From Pseudonocardia alni (lineage in GTDB: Bacteria; Actinomycetota; Actinomycetes; Mycobacteriales; Pseudonocardiaceae): a DNA stretch of 64,000 nucleotides. The notes under the pieces are model-generated. The model was not told the DNA's origin. It did not search any database and saw only the letters and a program-made list of their open reading frames with translations. This document shows positions 25,200-34,208 of this stretch, one piece after another. The position numbers and the translations under genes are program-made. The stretch spans positions 4,774,001 through 4,838,000 of the forward strand of contig NZ_PHUJ01000003.1 of assembly GCF_002813375.1 (NCBI RefSeq). The letters run 5' to 3'. Position 1 is the first letter of the stretch; every line of letters begins with the position of its first letter.

Positions 25200-25991
25200 T
25201 CAGCGGCCGAAGTCCTGGGTCCAGTACCCGTCGGCCAGCCCGATGCCGATCGTGGTCAGCGAGCAGTCCAGGATGTTCTTCCGGTGCCCGGGGGACTCCA
25301 TCCAGTCCTGCACGACGGTCGCCGCGTCCGGCTGGCCCATCGCGATGTTCTCCGCGCCGGGGGAGTCGTAGCCCGCCGCGGTGATGCGGTCGGCGAAGTC
25401 CCGGCCGTCGCGGCTGTCGTGGGCGAAGTAGCCCCGGGCGGCCATGTCCTCGCTGTGGCCCTGGGCGGCCGCGCTGATCCGCGGGTCGGCCCGCAGCGCA
25501 CCGCAGCCCGCGGCGGCCCGCTCGGCGTTGGTCAGCTCCACGACCCGGGCGAGCTCGCCGGACAGCCCGGCCACGGCGCCCCTCGCCGACGGGACCGCCG
25601 GACGGGCCGCGGGGCCCGGCCCGGAGGTGCGGCCGGTGACGGGCTCGGCGGTGGCGGCCGCGGCGGTGGCCGCCTCGTGCGCGGAGAGCGCGTCGAGCGC
25701 GGTCCGGGCGGAGGAGCCCGGGTCGGCCGGGGCGGCGGCGAGCGCACCGCGGACGAGCTCGGCGCCGTCGACCGGGGCGCCGTCACCGGCCGGGGCGGTC
25801 GTCGCGTAGGCGGCGCCGACCGCCCGGAGCGGCTGGGTGTCGGAGACCGGTCCACCGGGCCGTTCGGCGTCGGGCGAGCCCACTGCCGTGAGCGCCGGTG
25901 CGGCGAGCGGGGCGGCCATGGCCAGCACGGCGCCGGCCCCCACCCCGCCGAGCACGGCGCTCGCGGCGCGCGGTGTGCGTCGTCGGGTCAC
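25200..25991 (-). CDS. Secreted CAP/SCP-domain protein
   Basis: A 263-residue exported protein. The N terminus has an Arg-rich start (VTRRRTPRAAS) and a hydrophobic Ala/Gly/Leu core ending in an Ala-rich stretch, a plausible signal peptide. A low-complexity Ala/Pro linker follows (about 45-140), then a C-terminal CAP domain (about 140-263) with VVELTNAERAAAGC, HSEDMAARGYFAHDS, GENIAMGQ and WMESPGHRKNILD. Bacterial CAP proteins of the YkwD type are extracellular with unclear activity. Its stop is seven bases from that of kdpE. The GTG start follows a possible -10 TACGTT by eight bases. Confidence 0.83.
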   Translation of the reverse strand: MTRRRTPRAASAVLGGVGAGAVLAMAAPLAAPALTAVGSPDAERPGGPVSDTQPLRAVGAAYATTAPAGDGAPVDGAELVRGALAAAPADPGSSARTALDALSAHEAATAAAATAEPVTGRTSGPGPAARPAVPSARGAVAGLSGELARVVELTNAERAAAGCGALRADPRISAAAQGHSEDMAARGYFAHDSRDGRDFADRITAAGYDSPGAENIAMGQPDAATVVQDWMESPGHRKNILDCSLTTIGIGLADGYWTQDFGR

Positions 25992-25998
25992 GGCCGCG

Positions 25999-26005
25999 TA
26001 ACGTA
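25999..26005. promoter_or_regulatory. Overlapping divergent -10 elements
   Basis: TAACGTA reads as TAACGT rightward (9 bases before the acylphosphatase GTG 26014) and TACGTT leftward (8 bases before the CAP-protein GTG 25991). Both genes would have near-leaderless messages, and polymerase could probably serve only one direction at a time. Confidence 0.4.
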
Positions 26006-26013
26006 CCAGCACT

Positions 26014-26304
26014 GTGAGTGGCAACACGGATTCGACCGTTCGGCTGATCGCATGGGTCCAGGGGCAGGTGCAGGGCGTCGGTTTCCGCTGGTGGACGCGG
26101 TCGCGGGCGCTCGAGCTCGGCCTCGTCGGCCAGGCCCGCAACCTGTCCGACGGCCGGGTCGCGGTGACCGCGGAGGGTGACCGCGCCGCCTGCGACCGTC
26201 TGCTGGAGCTGCTGCGCGGCGGGGACACCCCGGGGCGGGTGACGTCGGTGTCGGAGCAGTGGGCTGAGCCGTCCGGAGCATTCTCCGGGTTCATCGAGGC
26301 CTGA
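26014..26304 (+). CDS. acyP: Acylphosphatase
   Basis: A 96-residue enzyme that hydrolyses acyl phosphates. The substrate loop is VQGQVQGVGFRWWTR, with catalytic Arg in GFRWW (residue 25) and catalytic Asn in ARNLSDGRV (about 43). Length fits the family. GTG start with a very short leader. In mycobacteria acyP lies directly between fpg and smc; the same acyP-smc order is kept here. Confidence 0.93.
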   Translation: MSGNTDSTVRLIAWVQGQVQGVGFRWWTRSRALELGLVGQARNLSDGRVAVTAEGDRAACDRLLELLRGGDTPGRVTSVSEQWAEPSGAFSGFIEA

Positions 26305-26365
26305 CCGCTCAGTTCTGTCGGTGCGGGGGTCTACACCTGTGCCCACACCGACCCCGGAGGTCCCG

Positions 26366-26782
26366 ATGCCCGTCCAGATGACCCCGTACCTGCACTTCGA
26401 CCACCGTGCGCGGGAGGCGATGGAGTTCTACCGCTCCGTGCTGGGCGGCGAGCTGCAGATCATGACCTTCGGTGACATGGGCGCCGAGGGCCCCGTCCCG
26501 CCGCCGGACGGCGTCATGCACGCCTACCTCGGCACCCCCGACGGCTTCGCCCTGATGGCCTCCGACGGTGACCCGCAGCGCCCGGTGGGGCCGCCGTCGG
26601 GCATCTCGGTCAGCCTGTCCGGCGACGACCCGGACAAGCTGCGTGGCTTCTTCGCCGGGCTCGCCGAGGGCGGCGTCGTCGACGTCGCGATGGAGAAGCA
26701 GATGTGGGGCGACGAGTTCGGCCAGCTCACCGACCGCTTCGGCGTCCGCTGGCTGGTCAACGCCTCCGCCCCCACCGGCTGA
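26366..26782 (+). CDS. PhnB-like VOC-family protein
   Basis: A 138-residue glyoxalase-fold protein. It begins MPVQMTPYLHFDHRAREAM and shows FYRSVLGGELQIMTFGDMG, then DPDKLRGFFAGLAEGG, and WGDEFGQLTDRFGVRWLVN near the end. These are marks of PhnB/YjdN-like proteins, which bind small substrates; function in this organism is unknown. CGGAGG just before ATG 26366 sets the start. It sits between acyP and smc without apparent functional connection. Confidence 0.82.
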   Translation: MPVQMTPYLHFDHRAREAMEFYRSVLGGELQIMTFGDMGAEGPVPPPDGVMHAYLGTPDGFALMASDGDPQRPVGPPSGISVSLSGDDPDKLRGFFAGLAEGGVVDVAMEKQMWGDEFGQLTDRFGVRWLVNASAPTG

Positions 26783-26861
26783 GGGTGCGCGGGCGGGCCG
26801 TCGGGCACGGCGGCCCGCCCGGCTACCCTGGTCGCCCCCGCGCCCCTGGAGATCCCCGCCC

Positions 26862-29800
26862 GTGCACCTCAAGACGCTGACGATGAAGGGCTTCAAGTCC
26901 TTCGCCTCGGCCACCACGCTGCGCCTGGAGCCCGGGATCACCTGCGTCGTCGGGCCGAACGGCTCGGGCAAGTCCAATGTCGTCGACGCGATCAGCTGGG
27001 TGCTCGGCGAGCAGGGCGCCAAGGCGCTGCGCGGCGGCAAGATGGAGGACGTGATCTTCGCCGGCACGTCCGGCCGGGCGGCGCTGGGCCGCGCCGAGGT
27101 CACCCTCACCATCGACAACTCCGACGGCGCCCTGCCGATCGACTACTCCGAGGTCTCGGTGACCCGCCGGATGTTCCGCGACGGCGCCGGCGAGTACGAG
27201 ATCAACGGCTCCCGCGCCCGGCTGCTCGACGTGCAGGAGCTGCTCAGCGACTCGGGCATCGGCCGGGAGATGCACGTCATCGTCGGGCAGGGCCAGCTCG
27301 ACGGGGTGCTGCAGTCCAAGCCGGAGGACCGCCGCTCCTACATCGAGGAGGCCGCCGGGGTCCTCAAGCACCGCAAGCGCAAGGAGAAGGCGCTCCGCAA
27401 GCTCGACGCGATGCAGGCCAACCTCACCCGGCTCACCGACCTCACCGCCGAGCTGCGCCGCCAGCTCAAGCCGCTGGGCCGCCAGGCCGAGATCGCCCGC
27501 CGCGCCCAGGCCGTGCAGACCGAGCTGCGCGACGCCCGGCTCCGCCTCGCCGCCGACGACTACGTGACCCTGTCCGAGGAGACCCGGCGTGAGGAGGCGT
27601 CCCAGGAGCAGGCGCGGCGCCGCCGCGCCGAGGTCGAGGAGCAGCTCGACGTCGCCCGCGAGCGCCAGGACGAGCTGGAGACCGCGCTCGCCGCGGACGC
27701 GCCGCGGCTGCAGGTCGCCCAGGACACCTGGTACCAGCTCTCCGCGCTGGCCGAGCGGCTGCGCGGCACCGTGCGCCTCGCCGAGGAACGCGTCCGCCAC
27801 CTCACCTCCTCGGCCGAGGCGGGGCGCACCCCCGGCCGCGACCCGGACGAGACCGAGGCCGAGGCCGACGCGGTCGCGGAGCAGGAGGACGAGCTGGTCG
27901 CCGCCGTCGCCGACGCCCGGCGCCTGCTCGACGAGGCCGTCACCGAGAAGGCCGAGCGCGAGCGGACCCTCGCCGCCGCCGAGCGCGAGCACCTGGCCGC
28001 CGTGCGTGCCATCGCCGACCGCCGCGCCGGGATCGCCACCCTCGCCGGGAAGGCCGACGCGCTGCGCTCCGGCGTCGCCGCGACCGCGGAGGAGATCGAG
28101 CGGCTGTCCGAGGCGCTCGCCGAGGCGGGCGCCCGCACCGCCGAGGCCGAGGCCGAGCTGGAGACCGCGCGGGAGTCCCTCGGCGTGTCCGGGGACGACG
28201 CAGACGCCGACGCGCTCGCCGCCCGGGTCGAGCAGGCCGAGGCCGCGCACCGCAGCGCGGCCGAGCGGGTCGCCGAGCTGGTCGCCGCCGAACGCGACGC
28301 CGAGCAGCGCCGCGCGCACTGGCGCGCCCGGGTCGACGCCCTGCAGGTCGGCCTGGTCCGCCGCGACGGGACCGGCGCCCTGCTCGACTCCGGCGACGAC
28401 GGTGTGCTCGGCGCCGTCGCCGAGCTCGTCGAGGTCGAGCCGTCCGGGCGGGCCGCGGTCGCCGCGGCGCTGGGCGAGCTCGCCGAGGGCGTCGCCGTCG
28501 CCTCCGTGGTGTCCGCGGCCGACGCGCTGCGGTCCCTGCGCCGTGGTGACGCGGGCCGGGCCGCGCTGCTCGTCGGCGCCGGTGCCGCGGGGGCCGACCG
28601 CTCCGCCGGGCGGGTGCGGGTCCCGGTCCCCGAGGGCGCCCCGCCCGCCGGGCGCTGGGCGGCCGCGCTCGTCACCGCCCCGCCCGCGCTCGCCCCGGCG
28701 CTGGGGGAGCTGCTGGCCGGGGTGGTCGTCGTCGACGGCCTGGACGCGGCGGCCACCGCCGTCGGGGCCCGGCCGGGGCTGACCGCGGTCACGACCGAGG
28801 GGGACCTGCTCACCGCGCACGCCGCCCGCGGCGGCACCGGCGCAGGGGAGGGCGCGCTGCAGCTGCAGGCCGCCGTCGACGACGCGGTCACCGCCCGCGA
28901 CGCCGTCGACGCCGAGCTGGAGTCGCTGCGCCCCACCTGCGAGGGTGCCCGCGCCGAGGAGACCGCCCGCGGGGCCGACCTGACCGCGGCCCGCGCCGCC
29001 GTCGCCGACGCCGACCGGCGCCGCTCGGCCGCCGCCGCCCAGCTCGGGCGGCTCGAACAGGTCGTCACCTCCGCCCGCGCCGAGGCCGAGCGGCTGCGCG
29101 ACCGCCGCGACACCGTCGAACGGCGGCGGTCGGACTCACTGATCGAGCTGGAGGCCGCCGAGCACCAGCTGTCGCTGGCCTCCGACGCCCCGGTCGACGA
29201 CGAGCCCGACACCGAGCTGCGTGACGAGGCCGCCGAGCGGGTCGAACAGGTCCGCTCCGAGGAGGTCGAGTGCCGTCTCGCGCTGCGCACCGCCGAGGAG
29301 CGGGCCCGCGCCATCGCCGGGCGCGCCGAGACCCTGCGCCGCCAGGCGCACGGTGAGCGCCTCGCCCGGTCCCGGGCCGCCGCCGCGGCCGCGGAACGGG
29401 AGCGGGCCTCCGAGGTCGCCCGGCTCGTCGTCGACGCCGGGCACGTCGCCGCCGGGCGGATCGAACGCTCCCTGGCCGCCGCGGCCGCCGAGCGCGACGA
29501 GATCCAGGCCGCCCGCGCCGAACGCGAGCGGGCCCACACCGAGGCCCGCGACACCACGACGAAGCTCACCGCGCTGCTGGAGAAGCTCACCGACGCCGTC
29601 CACCGCGACGAGATGGTGCGCCAGCAGACCCGGATGCGCCTGGAGCAGCTGACCGAGAAGATCCTGGGTGACCACGGCATCGGCGTCGACGACCTCGTCG
29701 CCGAGTACGGGCCCGAGGTCCCGGTGCCGCCGTCGGCCGCCGAGACCGCCGAGTACGAGGCCGCACGCGAGCGCGGTGAGCAGGTCTCCGCGCCGCCGCC

Positions 29801-30467
29801 GGTCCCGTTCGACCGGCCCACCCAGGAGCGCCGCCTCAAGCGGGCCGAGAAGGACCTGTCGCTGCTCGGCAAGGTCAACCCGCTCGCGCTGGAGGAGTTC
29901 GCGGCGCTGGAGGAGCGCTACAAGTTCCTGTCCACCCAGCTCGAGGACCTGAAGAACACCCGGCGTGACCTGCTCACCGTCGTCCGCGAGGTCGACGACA
30001 AGATCCTCGAGGTCTTCACCACCGCCTACCACGACGTCGCCGCCGAGTTCGAGACCGTGTTCGCGACGCTGTTCCCCGGAGGCGACGGCAGGCTCGTGCT
30101 CACCGACCCCGACGACATGCTCACCACCGGCATCGAGGTCGAGGCCCGCCCGCCGGGCAAGAAGGTCAAGCGGCTCTCGCTGCTGTCCGGCGGGGAGCGC
30201 TCACTGACCGCGATGGCGCTGCTCGTCGCGATCTTCCGGGCCCGGCCCTCGCCGTTCTACGTCCTCGACGAGATCGAGGCCGCCCTCGACGACGTCAACC
30301 TGCGCCGGCTCATCTCGCTGATGGAGGAGCTGCGCACCACCAGCCAGCTCATCGTCATCACCCACCAGAAGCCGACGATGGAGGTCGCCGACGCCCTCTA
30401 CGGTGTCTCGATGCGCGGCGACGGCATCACCCAGGTCATCTCCCAGCGCCTGCGCCCCGCCTCCTGA
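26862..30467 (+). CDS. smc: Chromosome segregation protein SMC
   Basis: A 1201-residue SMC ATPase that folds the chromosome with ScpA/ScpB. Order: N-terminal Walker A GPNGSGKSN (about residue 32) with SWVLGEQGAKALRGGKMED, long Glu/Ala/Arg coiled coil (about 170-500), hinge (about 510-660), return coiled coil (about 670-1020), then the C-terminal ATPase half with signature LLSGGERSLTAMALL and Walker B FYVLDEIEAALDD. GTG 26862 follows GGAG; TACCCT at 26824-26829 is a likely -10. Confidence 0.96.
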   Translation: MHLKTLTMKGFKSFASATTLRLEPGITCVVGPNGSGKSNVVDAISWVLGEQGAKALRGGKMEDVIFAGTSGRAALGRAEVTLTIDNSDGALPIDYSEVSVTRRMFRDGAGEYEINGSRARLLDVQELLSDSGIGREMHVIVGQGQLDGVLQSKPEDRRSYIEEAAGVLKHRKRKEKALRKLDAMQANLTRLTDLTAELRRQLKPLGRQAEIARRAQAVQTELRDARLRLAADDYVTLSEETRREEASQEQARRRRAEVEEQLDVARERQDELETALAADAPRLQVAQDTWYQLSALAERLRGTVRLAEERVRHLTSSAEAGRTPGRDPDETEAEADAVAEQEDELVAAVADARRLLDEAVTEKAERERTLAAAEREHLAAVRAIADRRAGIATLAGKADALRSGVAATAEEIERLSEALAEAGARTAEAEAELETARESLGVSGDDADADALAARVEQAEAAHRSAAERVAELVAAERDAEQRRAHWRARVDALQVGLVRRDGTGALLDSGDDGVLGAVAELVEVEPSGRAAVAAALGELAEGVAVASVVSAADALRSLRRGDAGRAALLVGAGAAGADRSAGRVRVPVPEGAPPAGRWAAALVTAPPALAPALGELLAGVVVVDGLDAAATAVGARPGLTAVTTEGDLLTAHAARGGTGAGEGALQLQAAVDDAVTARDAVDAELESLRPTCEGARAEETARGADLTAARAAVADADRRRSAAAAQLGRLEQVVTSARAEAERLRDRRDTVERRRSDSLIELEAAEHQLSLASDAPVDDEPDTELRDEAAERVEQVRSEEVECRLALRTAEERARAIAGRAETLRRQAHGERLARSRAAAAAAERERASEVARLVVDAGHVAAGRIERSLAAAAAERDEIQAARAERERAHTEARDTTTKLTALLEKLTDAVHRDEMVRQQTRMRLEQLTEKILGDHGIGVDDLVAEYGPEVPVPPSAAETAEYEAARERGEQVSAPPPVPFDRPTQERRLKRAEKDLSLLGKVNPLALEEFAALEERYKFLSTQLEDLKNTRRDLLTVVREVDDKILEVFTTAYHDVAAEFETVFATLFPGGDGRLVLTDPDDMLTTGIEVEARPPGKKVKRLSLLSGGERSLTAMALLVAIFRARPSPFYVLDEIEAALDDVNLRRLISLMEELRTTSQLIVITHQKPTMEVADALYGVSMRGDGITQVISQRLRPAS

Positions 30468-30523
30468 CCGGCTGACCGGCCCGTCCTGCACGGCGGGTCG
30501 GCCGGGCGTGGCAGGGTGGCGTC

Positions 30524-32302
30524 GTGACCACGCAGACCCTCTGGATCGTCGTCGCGATCGTCGTGGCGGTGTTGCTGATCGCCGTCGTCGCCGGGCTGGT
30601 GATCGCCCGCCGACGGCGCATCAGCCTGCGGTCCGACGAGCAGCAGCGCGAGCTCGGGACCGGTACGGACGAGCCACCGCGCACCGGCGGCAGCTACCAG
30701 GCCGGGGGCGGGTTCGCGTTCTCCTCCGGGACGGCCACCGCGCCCGAGCGGCCGCGCGCCCCCGGCGACGACGCCCCGACCGCCGCCACACCGACCCCCG
30801 CCACCCCGGCCGCGCCGGCGCCGCCCGCCGAGGCCGCCGACGCACCGACCGCCGACGAGGTCCGGACCCCGCCCGGCGGCACCCCCGTCGTCGACGGGGC
30901 GACCGAGGCCCGCACCCCGCCCGGGGGCATCCCGGTCAGCACCGCCCCGCCGGTCCCGTCGACCGCGCCGCCCAGCAGCCCGACCGTCCCCACCGAGCAG
31001 ACCGGGACCGTCACCGGTACCCCGGACGCCCGCGTCATCGACACGGCCGAGGCCAGCAAGGACCCGGCCACCCGCCAGCTCCGCCGCGCCGAGGGCTCCT
31101 CCGGGGCTGCCGGGACCGTGGCGACGCCCGACGGCGGCACCACCGAGCAGGTACCGGCCCCACCCGCCGCGAGTGCCCCGACCGAGCCGGTCGCGCGCCC
31201 GGAGGTCGCACCGAGTGCCCCGACCGAGCCGGTCGCGCGCCCGGAGGCCGCACCGAGCGCCCCGACCGAGCCGGTCGCGCGCCCGGAGGCCGCACCGAGC
31301 ACCCCGACCGAGCCGGTCGCGCGCCCGGGGGCGGCGGACCCGCAGGCGCCGGTCGCCCCGGGCGCGCCCACCGAGGACATCGCCCCGGCCGAGGGCCGGA
31401 TCGGCCGGCTGCGCGGGCGGCTGTCCCGCTCGCGTTCCGGGCTCGGCCAGAGCCTGCTGGGCCTGCTCGGCGCCGGTGACCTGGACGAGGAGTCCTGGGA
31501 GGACATCGAGGCCACCCTGCTGCAGGCCGACCTCGGCCCCGAGACGACCGCCGAGATCGTCGAGAAGCTGCGCGAGCAGATCGCGACCCGCGGCGTCCGC
31601 ACCGCCGAGCAGGCCCGCGCCGCACTGCGCGACGTGCTCGTCGAGGCCCTCGGCACCGGCCAGGACCGCTCGGTGCACGCGCTGCCGCACGACGGGCGGC
31701 CCGCGGTGCTGCTGGTCGTCGGCGTCAACGGCACCGGCAAGACCACCACCACCGGCAAGCTCGCCCGGGTGCTGGTCGCGGGTGGGCACCGGGTGACACT
31801 CGGCGCGGCCGACACCTTCCGGGCCGCCGCCGCCGAGCAGCTCGTCACCTGGGGCGAGCGCTCCGGTGCGGGTGTCGTCCGCGGGCCCGAGGGCGCCGAC
31901 CCGGCCTCGGTCGCCTTCGACGCCGTCAAGCGCGGCACCGACGACGGGGTGGACGCCGTCCTGCTCGACACCGCGGGCCGGCTGCACACCAAGACCGGCC
32001 TGATGGACGAGCTGGGCAAGGTCAAGCGCGTCGTCGAGAAGCAGGCCCGGGTCGACGAGGTCCTGCTCGTCCTCGACGCCACCACCGGCCAGAACGGGCT
32101 GACCCAGGCGCGGGTGTTCGGTGAGGTCGTGGACGTCACCGGGGTGGTGCTCACCAAGCTCGACGGCACCGCCAAGGGCGGCATCGTGTTCCGCGTGCAG
32201 CGCGAGCTGGGGGTGCCGGTCAAGCTCGTCGGGCTCGGTGAGGGCCCCGACGACCTGGCCCCGTTCGAGCCCACCGCGTTCGTCGAGGCACTGCTCGACT
32301 GA
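30524..32302 (+). CDS. ftsY: Signal recognition particle receptor FtsY
   Basis: A 592-residue SRP receptor. It starts with one membrane helix (about residues 6-27, WIVVAIVVAVLLIAVVAGLV) and RRRR, the actinobacterial type. A long Pro/Ala/Thr-rich linker (about 40-290) includes tandem 14-residue repeats. The NG GTPase domain (about 295-592) has GVNGTGKTTTTGKLA, DTFRAAA, DTAGRL and TKLDGTAKGG motifs. It docks SRP-bound ribosomes on the membrane together with Ffh at 39370. It follows smc by 57 bases and ends at a strong terminator. Confidence 0.95.
   Translation: MTTQTLWIVVAIVVAVLLIAVVAGLVIARRRRISLRSDEQQRELGTGTDEPPRTGGSYQAGGGFAFSSGTATAPERPRAPGDDAPTAATPTPATPAAPAPPAEAADAPTADEVRTPPGGTPVVDGATEARTPPGGIPVSTAPPVPSTAPPSSPTVPTEQTGTVTGTPDARVIDTAEASKDPATRQLRRAEGSSGAAGTVATPDGGTTEQVPAPPAASAPTEPVARPEVAPSAPTEPVARPEAAPSAPTEPVARPEAAPSTPTEPVARPGAADPQAPVAPGAPTEDIAPAEGRIGRLRGRLSRSRSGLGQSLLGLLGAGDLDEESWEDIEATLLQADLGPETTAEIVEKLREQIATRGVRTAEQARAALRDVLVEALGTGQDRSVHALPHDGRPAVLLVVGVNGTGKTTTTGKLARVLVAGGHRVTLGAADTFRAAAAEQLVTWGERSGAGVVRGPEGADPASVAFDAVKRGTDDGVDAVLLDTAGRLHTKTGLMDELGKVKRVVEKQARVDEVLLVLDATTGQNGLTQARVFGEVVDVTGVVLTKLDGTAKGGIVFRVQRELGVPVKLVGLGEGPDDLAPFEPTAFVEALLD
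31175..31330 (+). repeat. 42-bp tandem repeats in the ftsY linker
   Basis: About 3.7 copies of a 42-base unit start at 31175, 31217, 31259 and 31301. They encode APTEPVARPEAAPS with minor changes (V for A in copy 1, ST for SA in copy 3). Near identity at DNA level suggests recent slippage, probably variable between strains. Confidence 0.88.
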
Positions 32303-32305
32303 GGT

Positions 32306-32340
32306 CACGGTGCGGGCCGTCGCGGACGGCCCGCACCGTG
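32306..32340 (+). terminator. Strong hairpin terminator after ftsY
   Basis: A perfect 16-bp stem (arm CACGGTGCGGGCCGTC) closes on a GCG loop, beginning three bases after the ftsY stop. No T-tract follows, as is common in high-GC actinobacteria. Confidence 0.8.
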
Positions 32341-32390
32341 CGCCATGTCACGAACCGGACCATCCGGATGACCTTCGATCCTCCGGATCC

Positions 32391-32407
32391 GGTTGGGTAA
32401 CCCAACC
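32391..32407. repeat. 17-bp perfect palindrome upstream of amtB1
   Basis: GGTTGGGTAACCCAACC is an inverted repeat with 8-base arms around one central base. It lies 22 bases upstream of the GlnR-like site and 116 bases before amtB1. It could be a second regulator site; its protein is unknown. Confidence 0.55.
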
Positions 32408-32428
32408 GTCATCCGTCGCGGCTGCCTG

Positions 32429-32466
32429 TTAACCGTTACGAAACGGACAGGCGCCGAATGCGAAAC
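32429..32466 (+). promoter_or_regulatory. GlnR-type binding site upstream of amtB1
   Basis: The known actinobacterial GlnR pattern is gTnAC-n6-GAAAC-n6-gTnAC-n6-GAAAC. Here TTAAC (32429-32433), six bases, GAAAC (32440-32444), then GAAAC again at 32462-32466, exactly 22 bases later as the pattern demands. The third box (GCGCC at 32451) is weak. GlnR activates amtB-glnK-glnD under nitrogen limitation in Streptomyces and mycobacteria. Confidence 0.7.
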
Positions 32467-32522
32467 ACGCGATCACCATTCTTCCTCCCCAGTCAGCCAG
32501 ATGGACGGACATGGGAGGAACA

Positions 32523-33851
32523 GTGCCTGCAGAGGCCCTCAACGGCGGCGACACCGCCTGGATCCTGGCGAGCGCCGCGCTCGTACTGCTCATGACACCG
32601 GGGGTCGCGCTGTTCTACGGCGGCCAGGCCCGGTCCAAGAGCGTGCTGAACATGATGATGATGTGCTTCAGCTCGCTGGGCCTCGTCGGTGTCCTCTGGA
32701 TCCTGTTCGGATACTCGATGACCTTCGGCCCGGACCTCGGCGGCGGCCTGCTGGGCGACCCGTTCGCCTACTTCGGCCTCACCGCGATCCTGGCGAACGA
32801 CCAGGCCGCCGAGACGCTGCCGCAGCTGGCCTTCGTCAGCTTCCAGGCGATGTTCGCGATCCTGACGGTCGCGCTGATCGCCGGTGCCGCCGCCGACCGC
32901 ATGAAGTTCGGCGCGTGGATGCTCTTCTCCGGCCTGTGGGCCGTCCTGGTCTACTTCCCGATCGCGCACTGGGTCTTCGACCTGGAGCAGGGCTGGATCG
33001 CCACCTCGCTGGGCGCGCTCGACTTCGCCGGTGGTACCGCCGTCCACATCAACGCCGGTATGGCCGCCCTGGTCCTCTGCATCATCCTGGGCAAGCGTCG
33101 CGGCTGGCCGCGTGAGGCCATGCGCCCGCACAACCTGACCATGGTCATGCTCGGCGCCGGTCTGCTCTGGTTCGGCTGGTTCGGCTTCAACGCCGGGTCG
33201 TCCGGTGCCGCCGACTGGGCCGCCGCCTACGCCTTCACCAACACCATCGCCGCCACGGCCGCCGCCATCCTCGGCTGGCTGCTGATCGAGAAGATCCGCT
33301 ACGGCAAGGCCACCTCGCTCGGCGCCGCCTCCGGCATCGTCGCGGGTCTGGTCGCGATCACCCCGGCCTGCGCCTCGGTCTCCCCGCTGGGCGCGCTCGC
33401 CATCGGTGTCCTCGCCGGTGCACTGTCGGCCTACGCGGTCGGCTGGAAGTACAAGCTCGGCTACGACGACTCGTTCGACGTCGTCGGCGTCCACCTCGTC
33501 GCCGGCCTCTGGGGCACCCTGGCCATCGGGTTCTTCGCCACCGACATCGCCCCCGACGAGACCAACGGTCTGTTCTACGGCGGCGGCGTCGACCAGCTCT
33601 GGCGCCAGGCCGTGGCCGCGCTCGCCACGCTGGTCTACTGCGGCATCGTGACCGCGATCATCGCCTTCATCGTCAAGGCCACCCTGGGCCTGCGCGTCGA
33701 GGACGAGGCCGAGCAGGCCGGCATCGACGAGGCGGAGCACGCCGAGACCGGCTACGAGTTCTCCGGCCTGCGCGGCGGCAGCGGTCTCGGCTCCTCGCCG
33801 AAGCCCGCCACCGAGGCGAAGGCCACCCCCGTCGCGAAGCAGGAGGTCTGA
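32523..33851 (+). CDS. amtB: Ammonium transporter AmtB, copy 1
   Basis: A 442-residue eleven-helix ammonium channel. Canonical pore residues are present: first histidine His175 in AVHINAGMAAL, second His324 in VGVHLVAGLWG, and FQAMFAI and WFGFNAGSS around the gate. GGGAGGA just upstream favours GTG 32523; ATG 32511 is an alternative. The C-terminal tail, which contacts PII proteins, is long and charged. glnK1 follows three bases after its stop. A GlnR-like site lies 57 bases upstream. Confidence 0.95.
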   Translation: MPAEALNGGDTAWILASAALVLLMTPGVALFYGGQARSKSVLNMMMMCFSSLGLVGVLWILFGYSMTFGPDLGGGLLGDPFAYFGLTAILANDQAAETLPQLAFVSFQAMFAILTVALIAGAAADRMKFGAWMLFSGLWAVLVYFPIAHWVFDLEQGWIATSLGALDFAGGTAVHINAGMAALVLCIILGKRRGWPREAMRPHNLTMVMLGAGLLWFGWFGFNAGSSGAADWAAAYAFTNTIAATAAAILGWLLIEKIRYGKATSLGAASGIVAGLVAITPACASVSPLGALAIGVLAGALSAYAVGWKYKLGYDDSFDVVGVHLVAGLWGTLAIGFFATDIAPDETNGLFYGGGVDQLWRQAVAALATLVYCGIVTAIIAFIVKATLGLRVEDEAEQAGIDEAEHAETGYEFSGLRGGSGLGSSPKPATEAKATPVAKQEV

Positions 33852-33854
33852 CCC

Positions 33855-34193
33855 GTGAAGCTCGTGACCGCCATCGTCAAGCCGTTCGTCCTGGAGGACG
33901 TCAAGGGCGCCCTGGAGCAGATCGGCGTGCTCGGTCTGACCATCAGCGAGGTCCAGGGCTACGGCCGCCAGAAGGGCCACACCGAGGTCTACCGGGGCGC
34001 GGAGTACTCGGTCGACTTCGTGCCGAAGGTCCGCGTCGAGGTCGTGGTCGACGACGCGCTGCAGGACAAGGTCGTCGACGCGGTCGTCGAGGCCGCCCGC
34101 ACCGGCAAGATCGGTGACGGCAAGGTCTGGGTGACCCCGGTCGAGACCGTGGTCCGCGTCCGGACCGGAGAACGCGGCGCCGACGCCATCTGA
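33855..34193 (+). CDS. glnK: PII nitrogen-signalling protein GlnK, copy 1
   Basis: A 112-residue PII trimer subunit. The T-loop GRQKGHTEVYRGAEYSVDF contains Tyr51, the nucleotidylation site. The B-loop TGKIGDGKVWV and C-loop RVRTGERG bind ATP/ADP. It blocks AmtB by inserting the T-loop into the pore when nitrogen is plentiful; in actinobacteria Tyr51 is adenylylated by GlnD. Coupled to amtB1 and followed by a hairpin at 34209-34250. Confidence 0.96.
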   Translation: MKLVTAIVKPFVLEDVKGALEQIGVLGLTISEVQGYGRQKGHTEVYRGAEYSVDFVPKVRVEVVVDDALQDKVVDAVVEAARTGKIGDGKVWVTPVETVVRVRTGERGADAI

Positions 34194-34208
34194 CCGACGG
34201 TCCCTCGC

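Noticed and set aside
27560..29878. A 772-codon open frame antisense to smc
   Set aside because: It is Ser/Ala/Arg-rich, with no domain, and mirrors the coiled-coil codons of smc; typical shadow frame in high-GC DNA.
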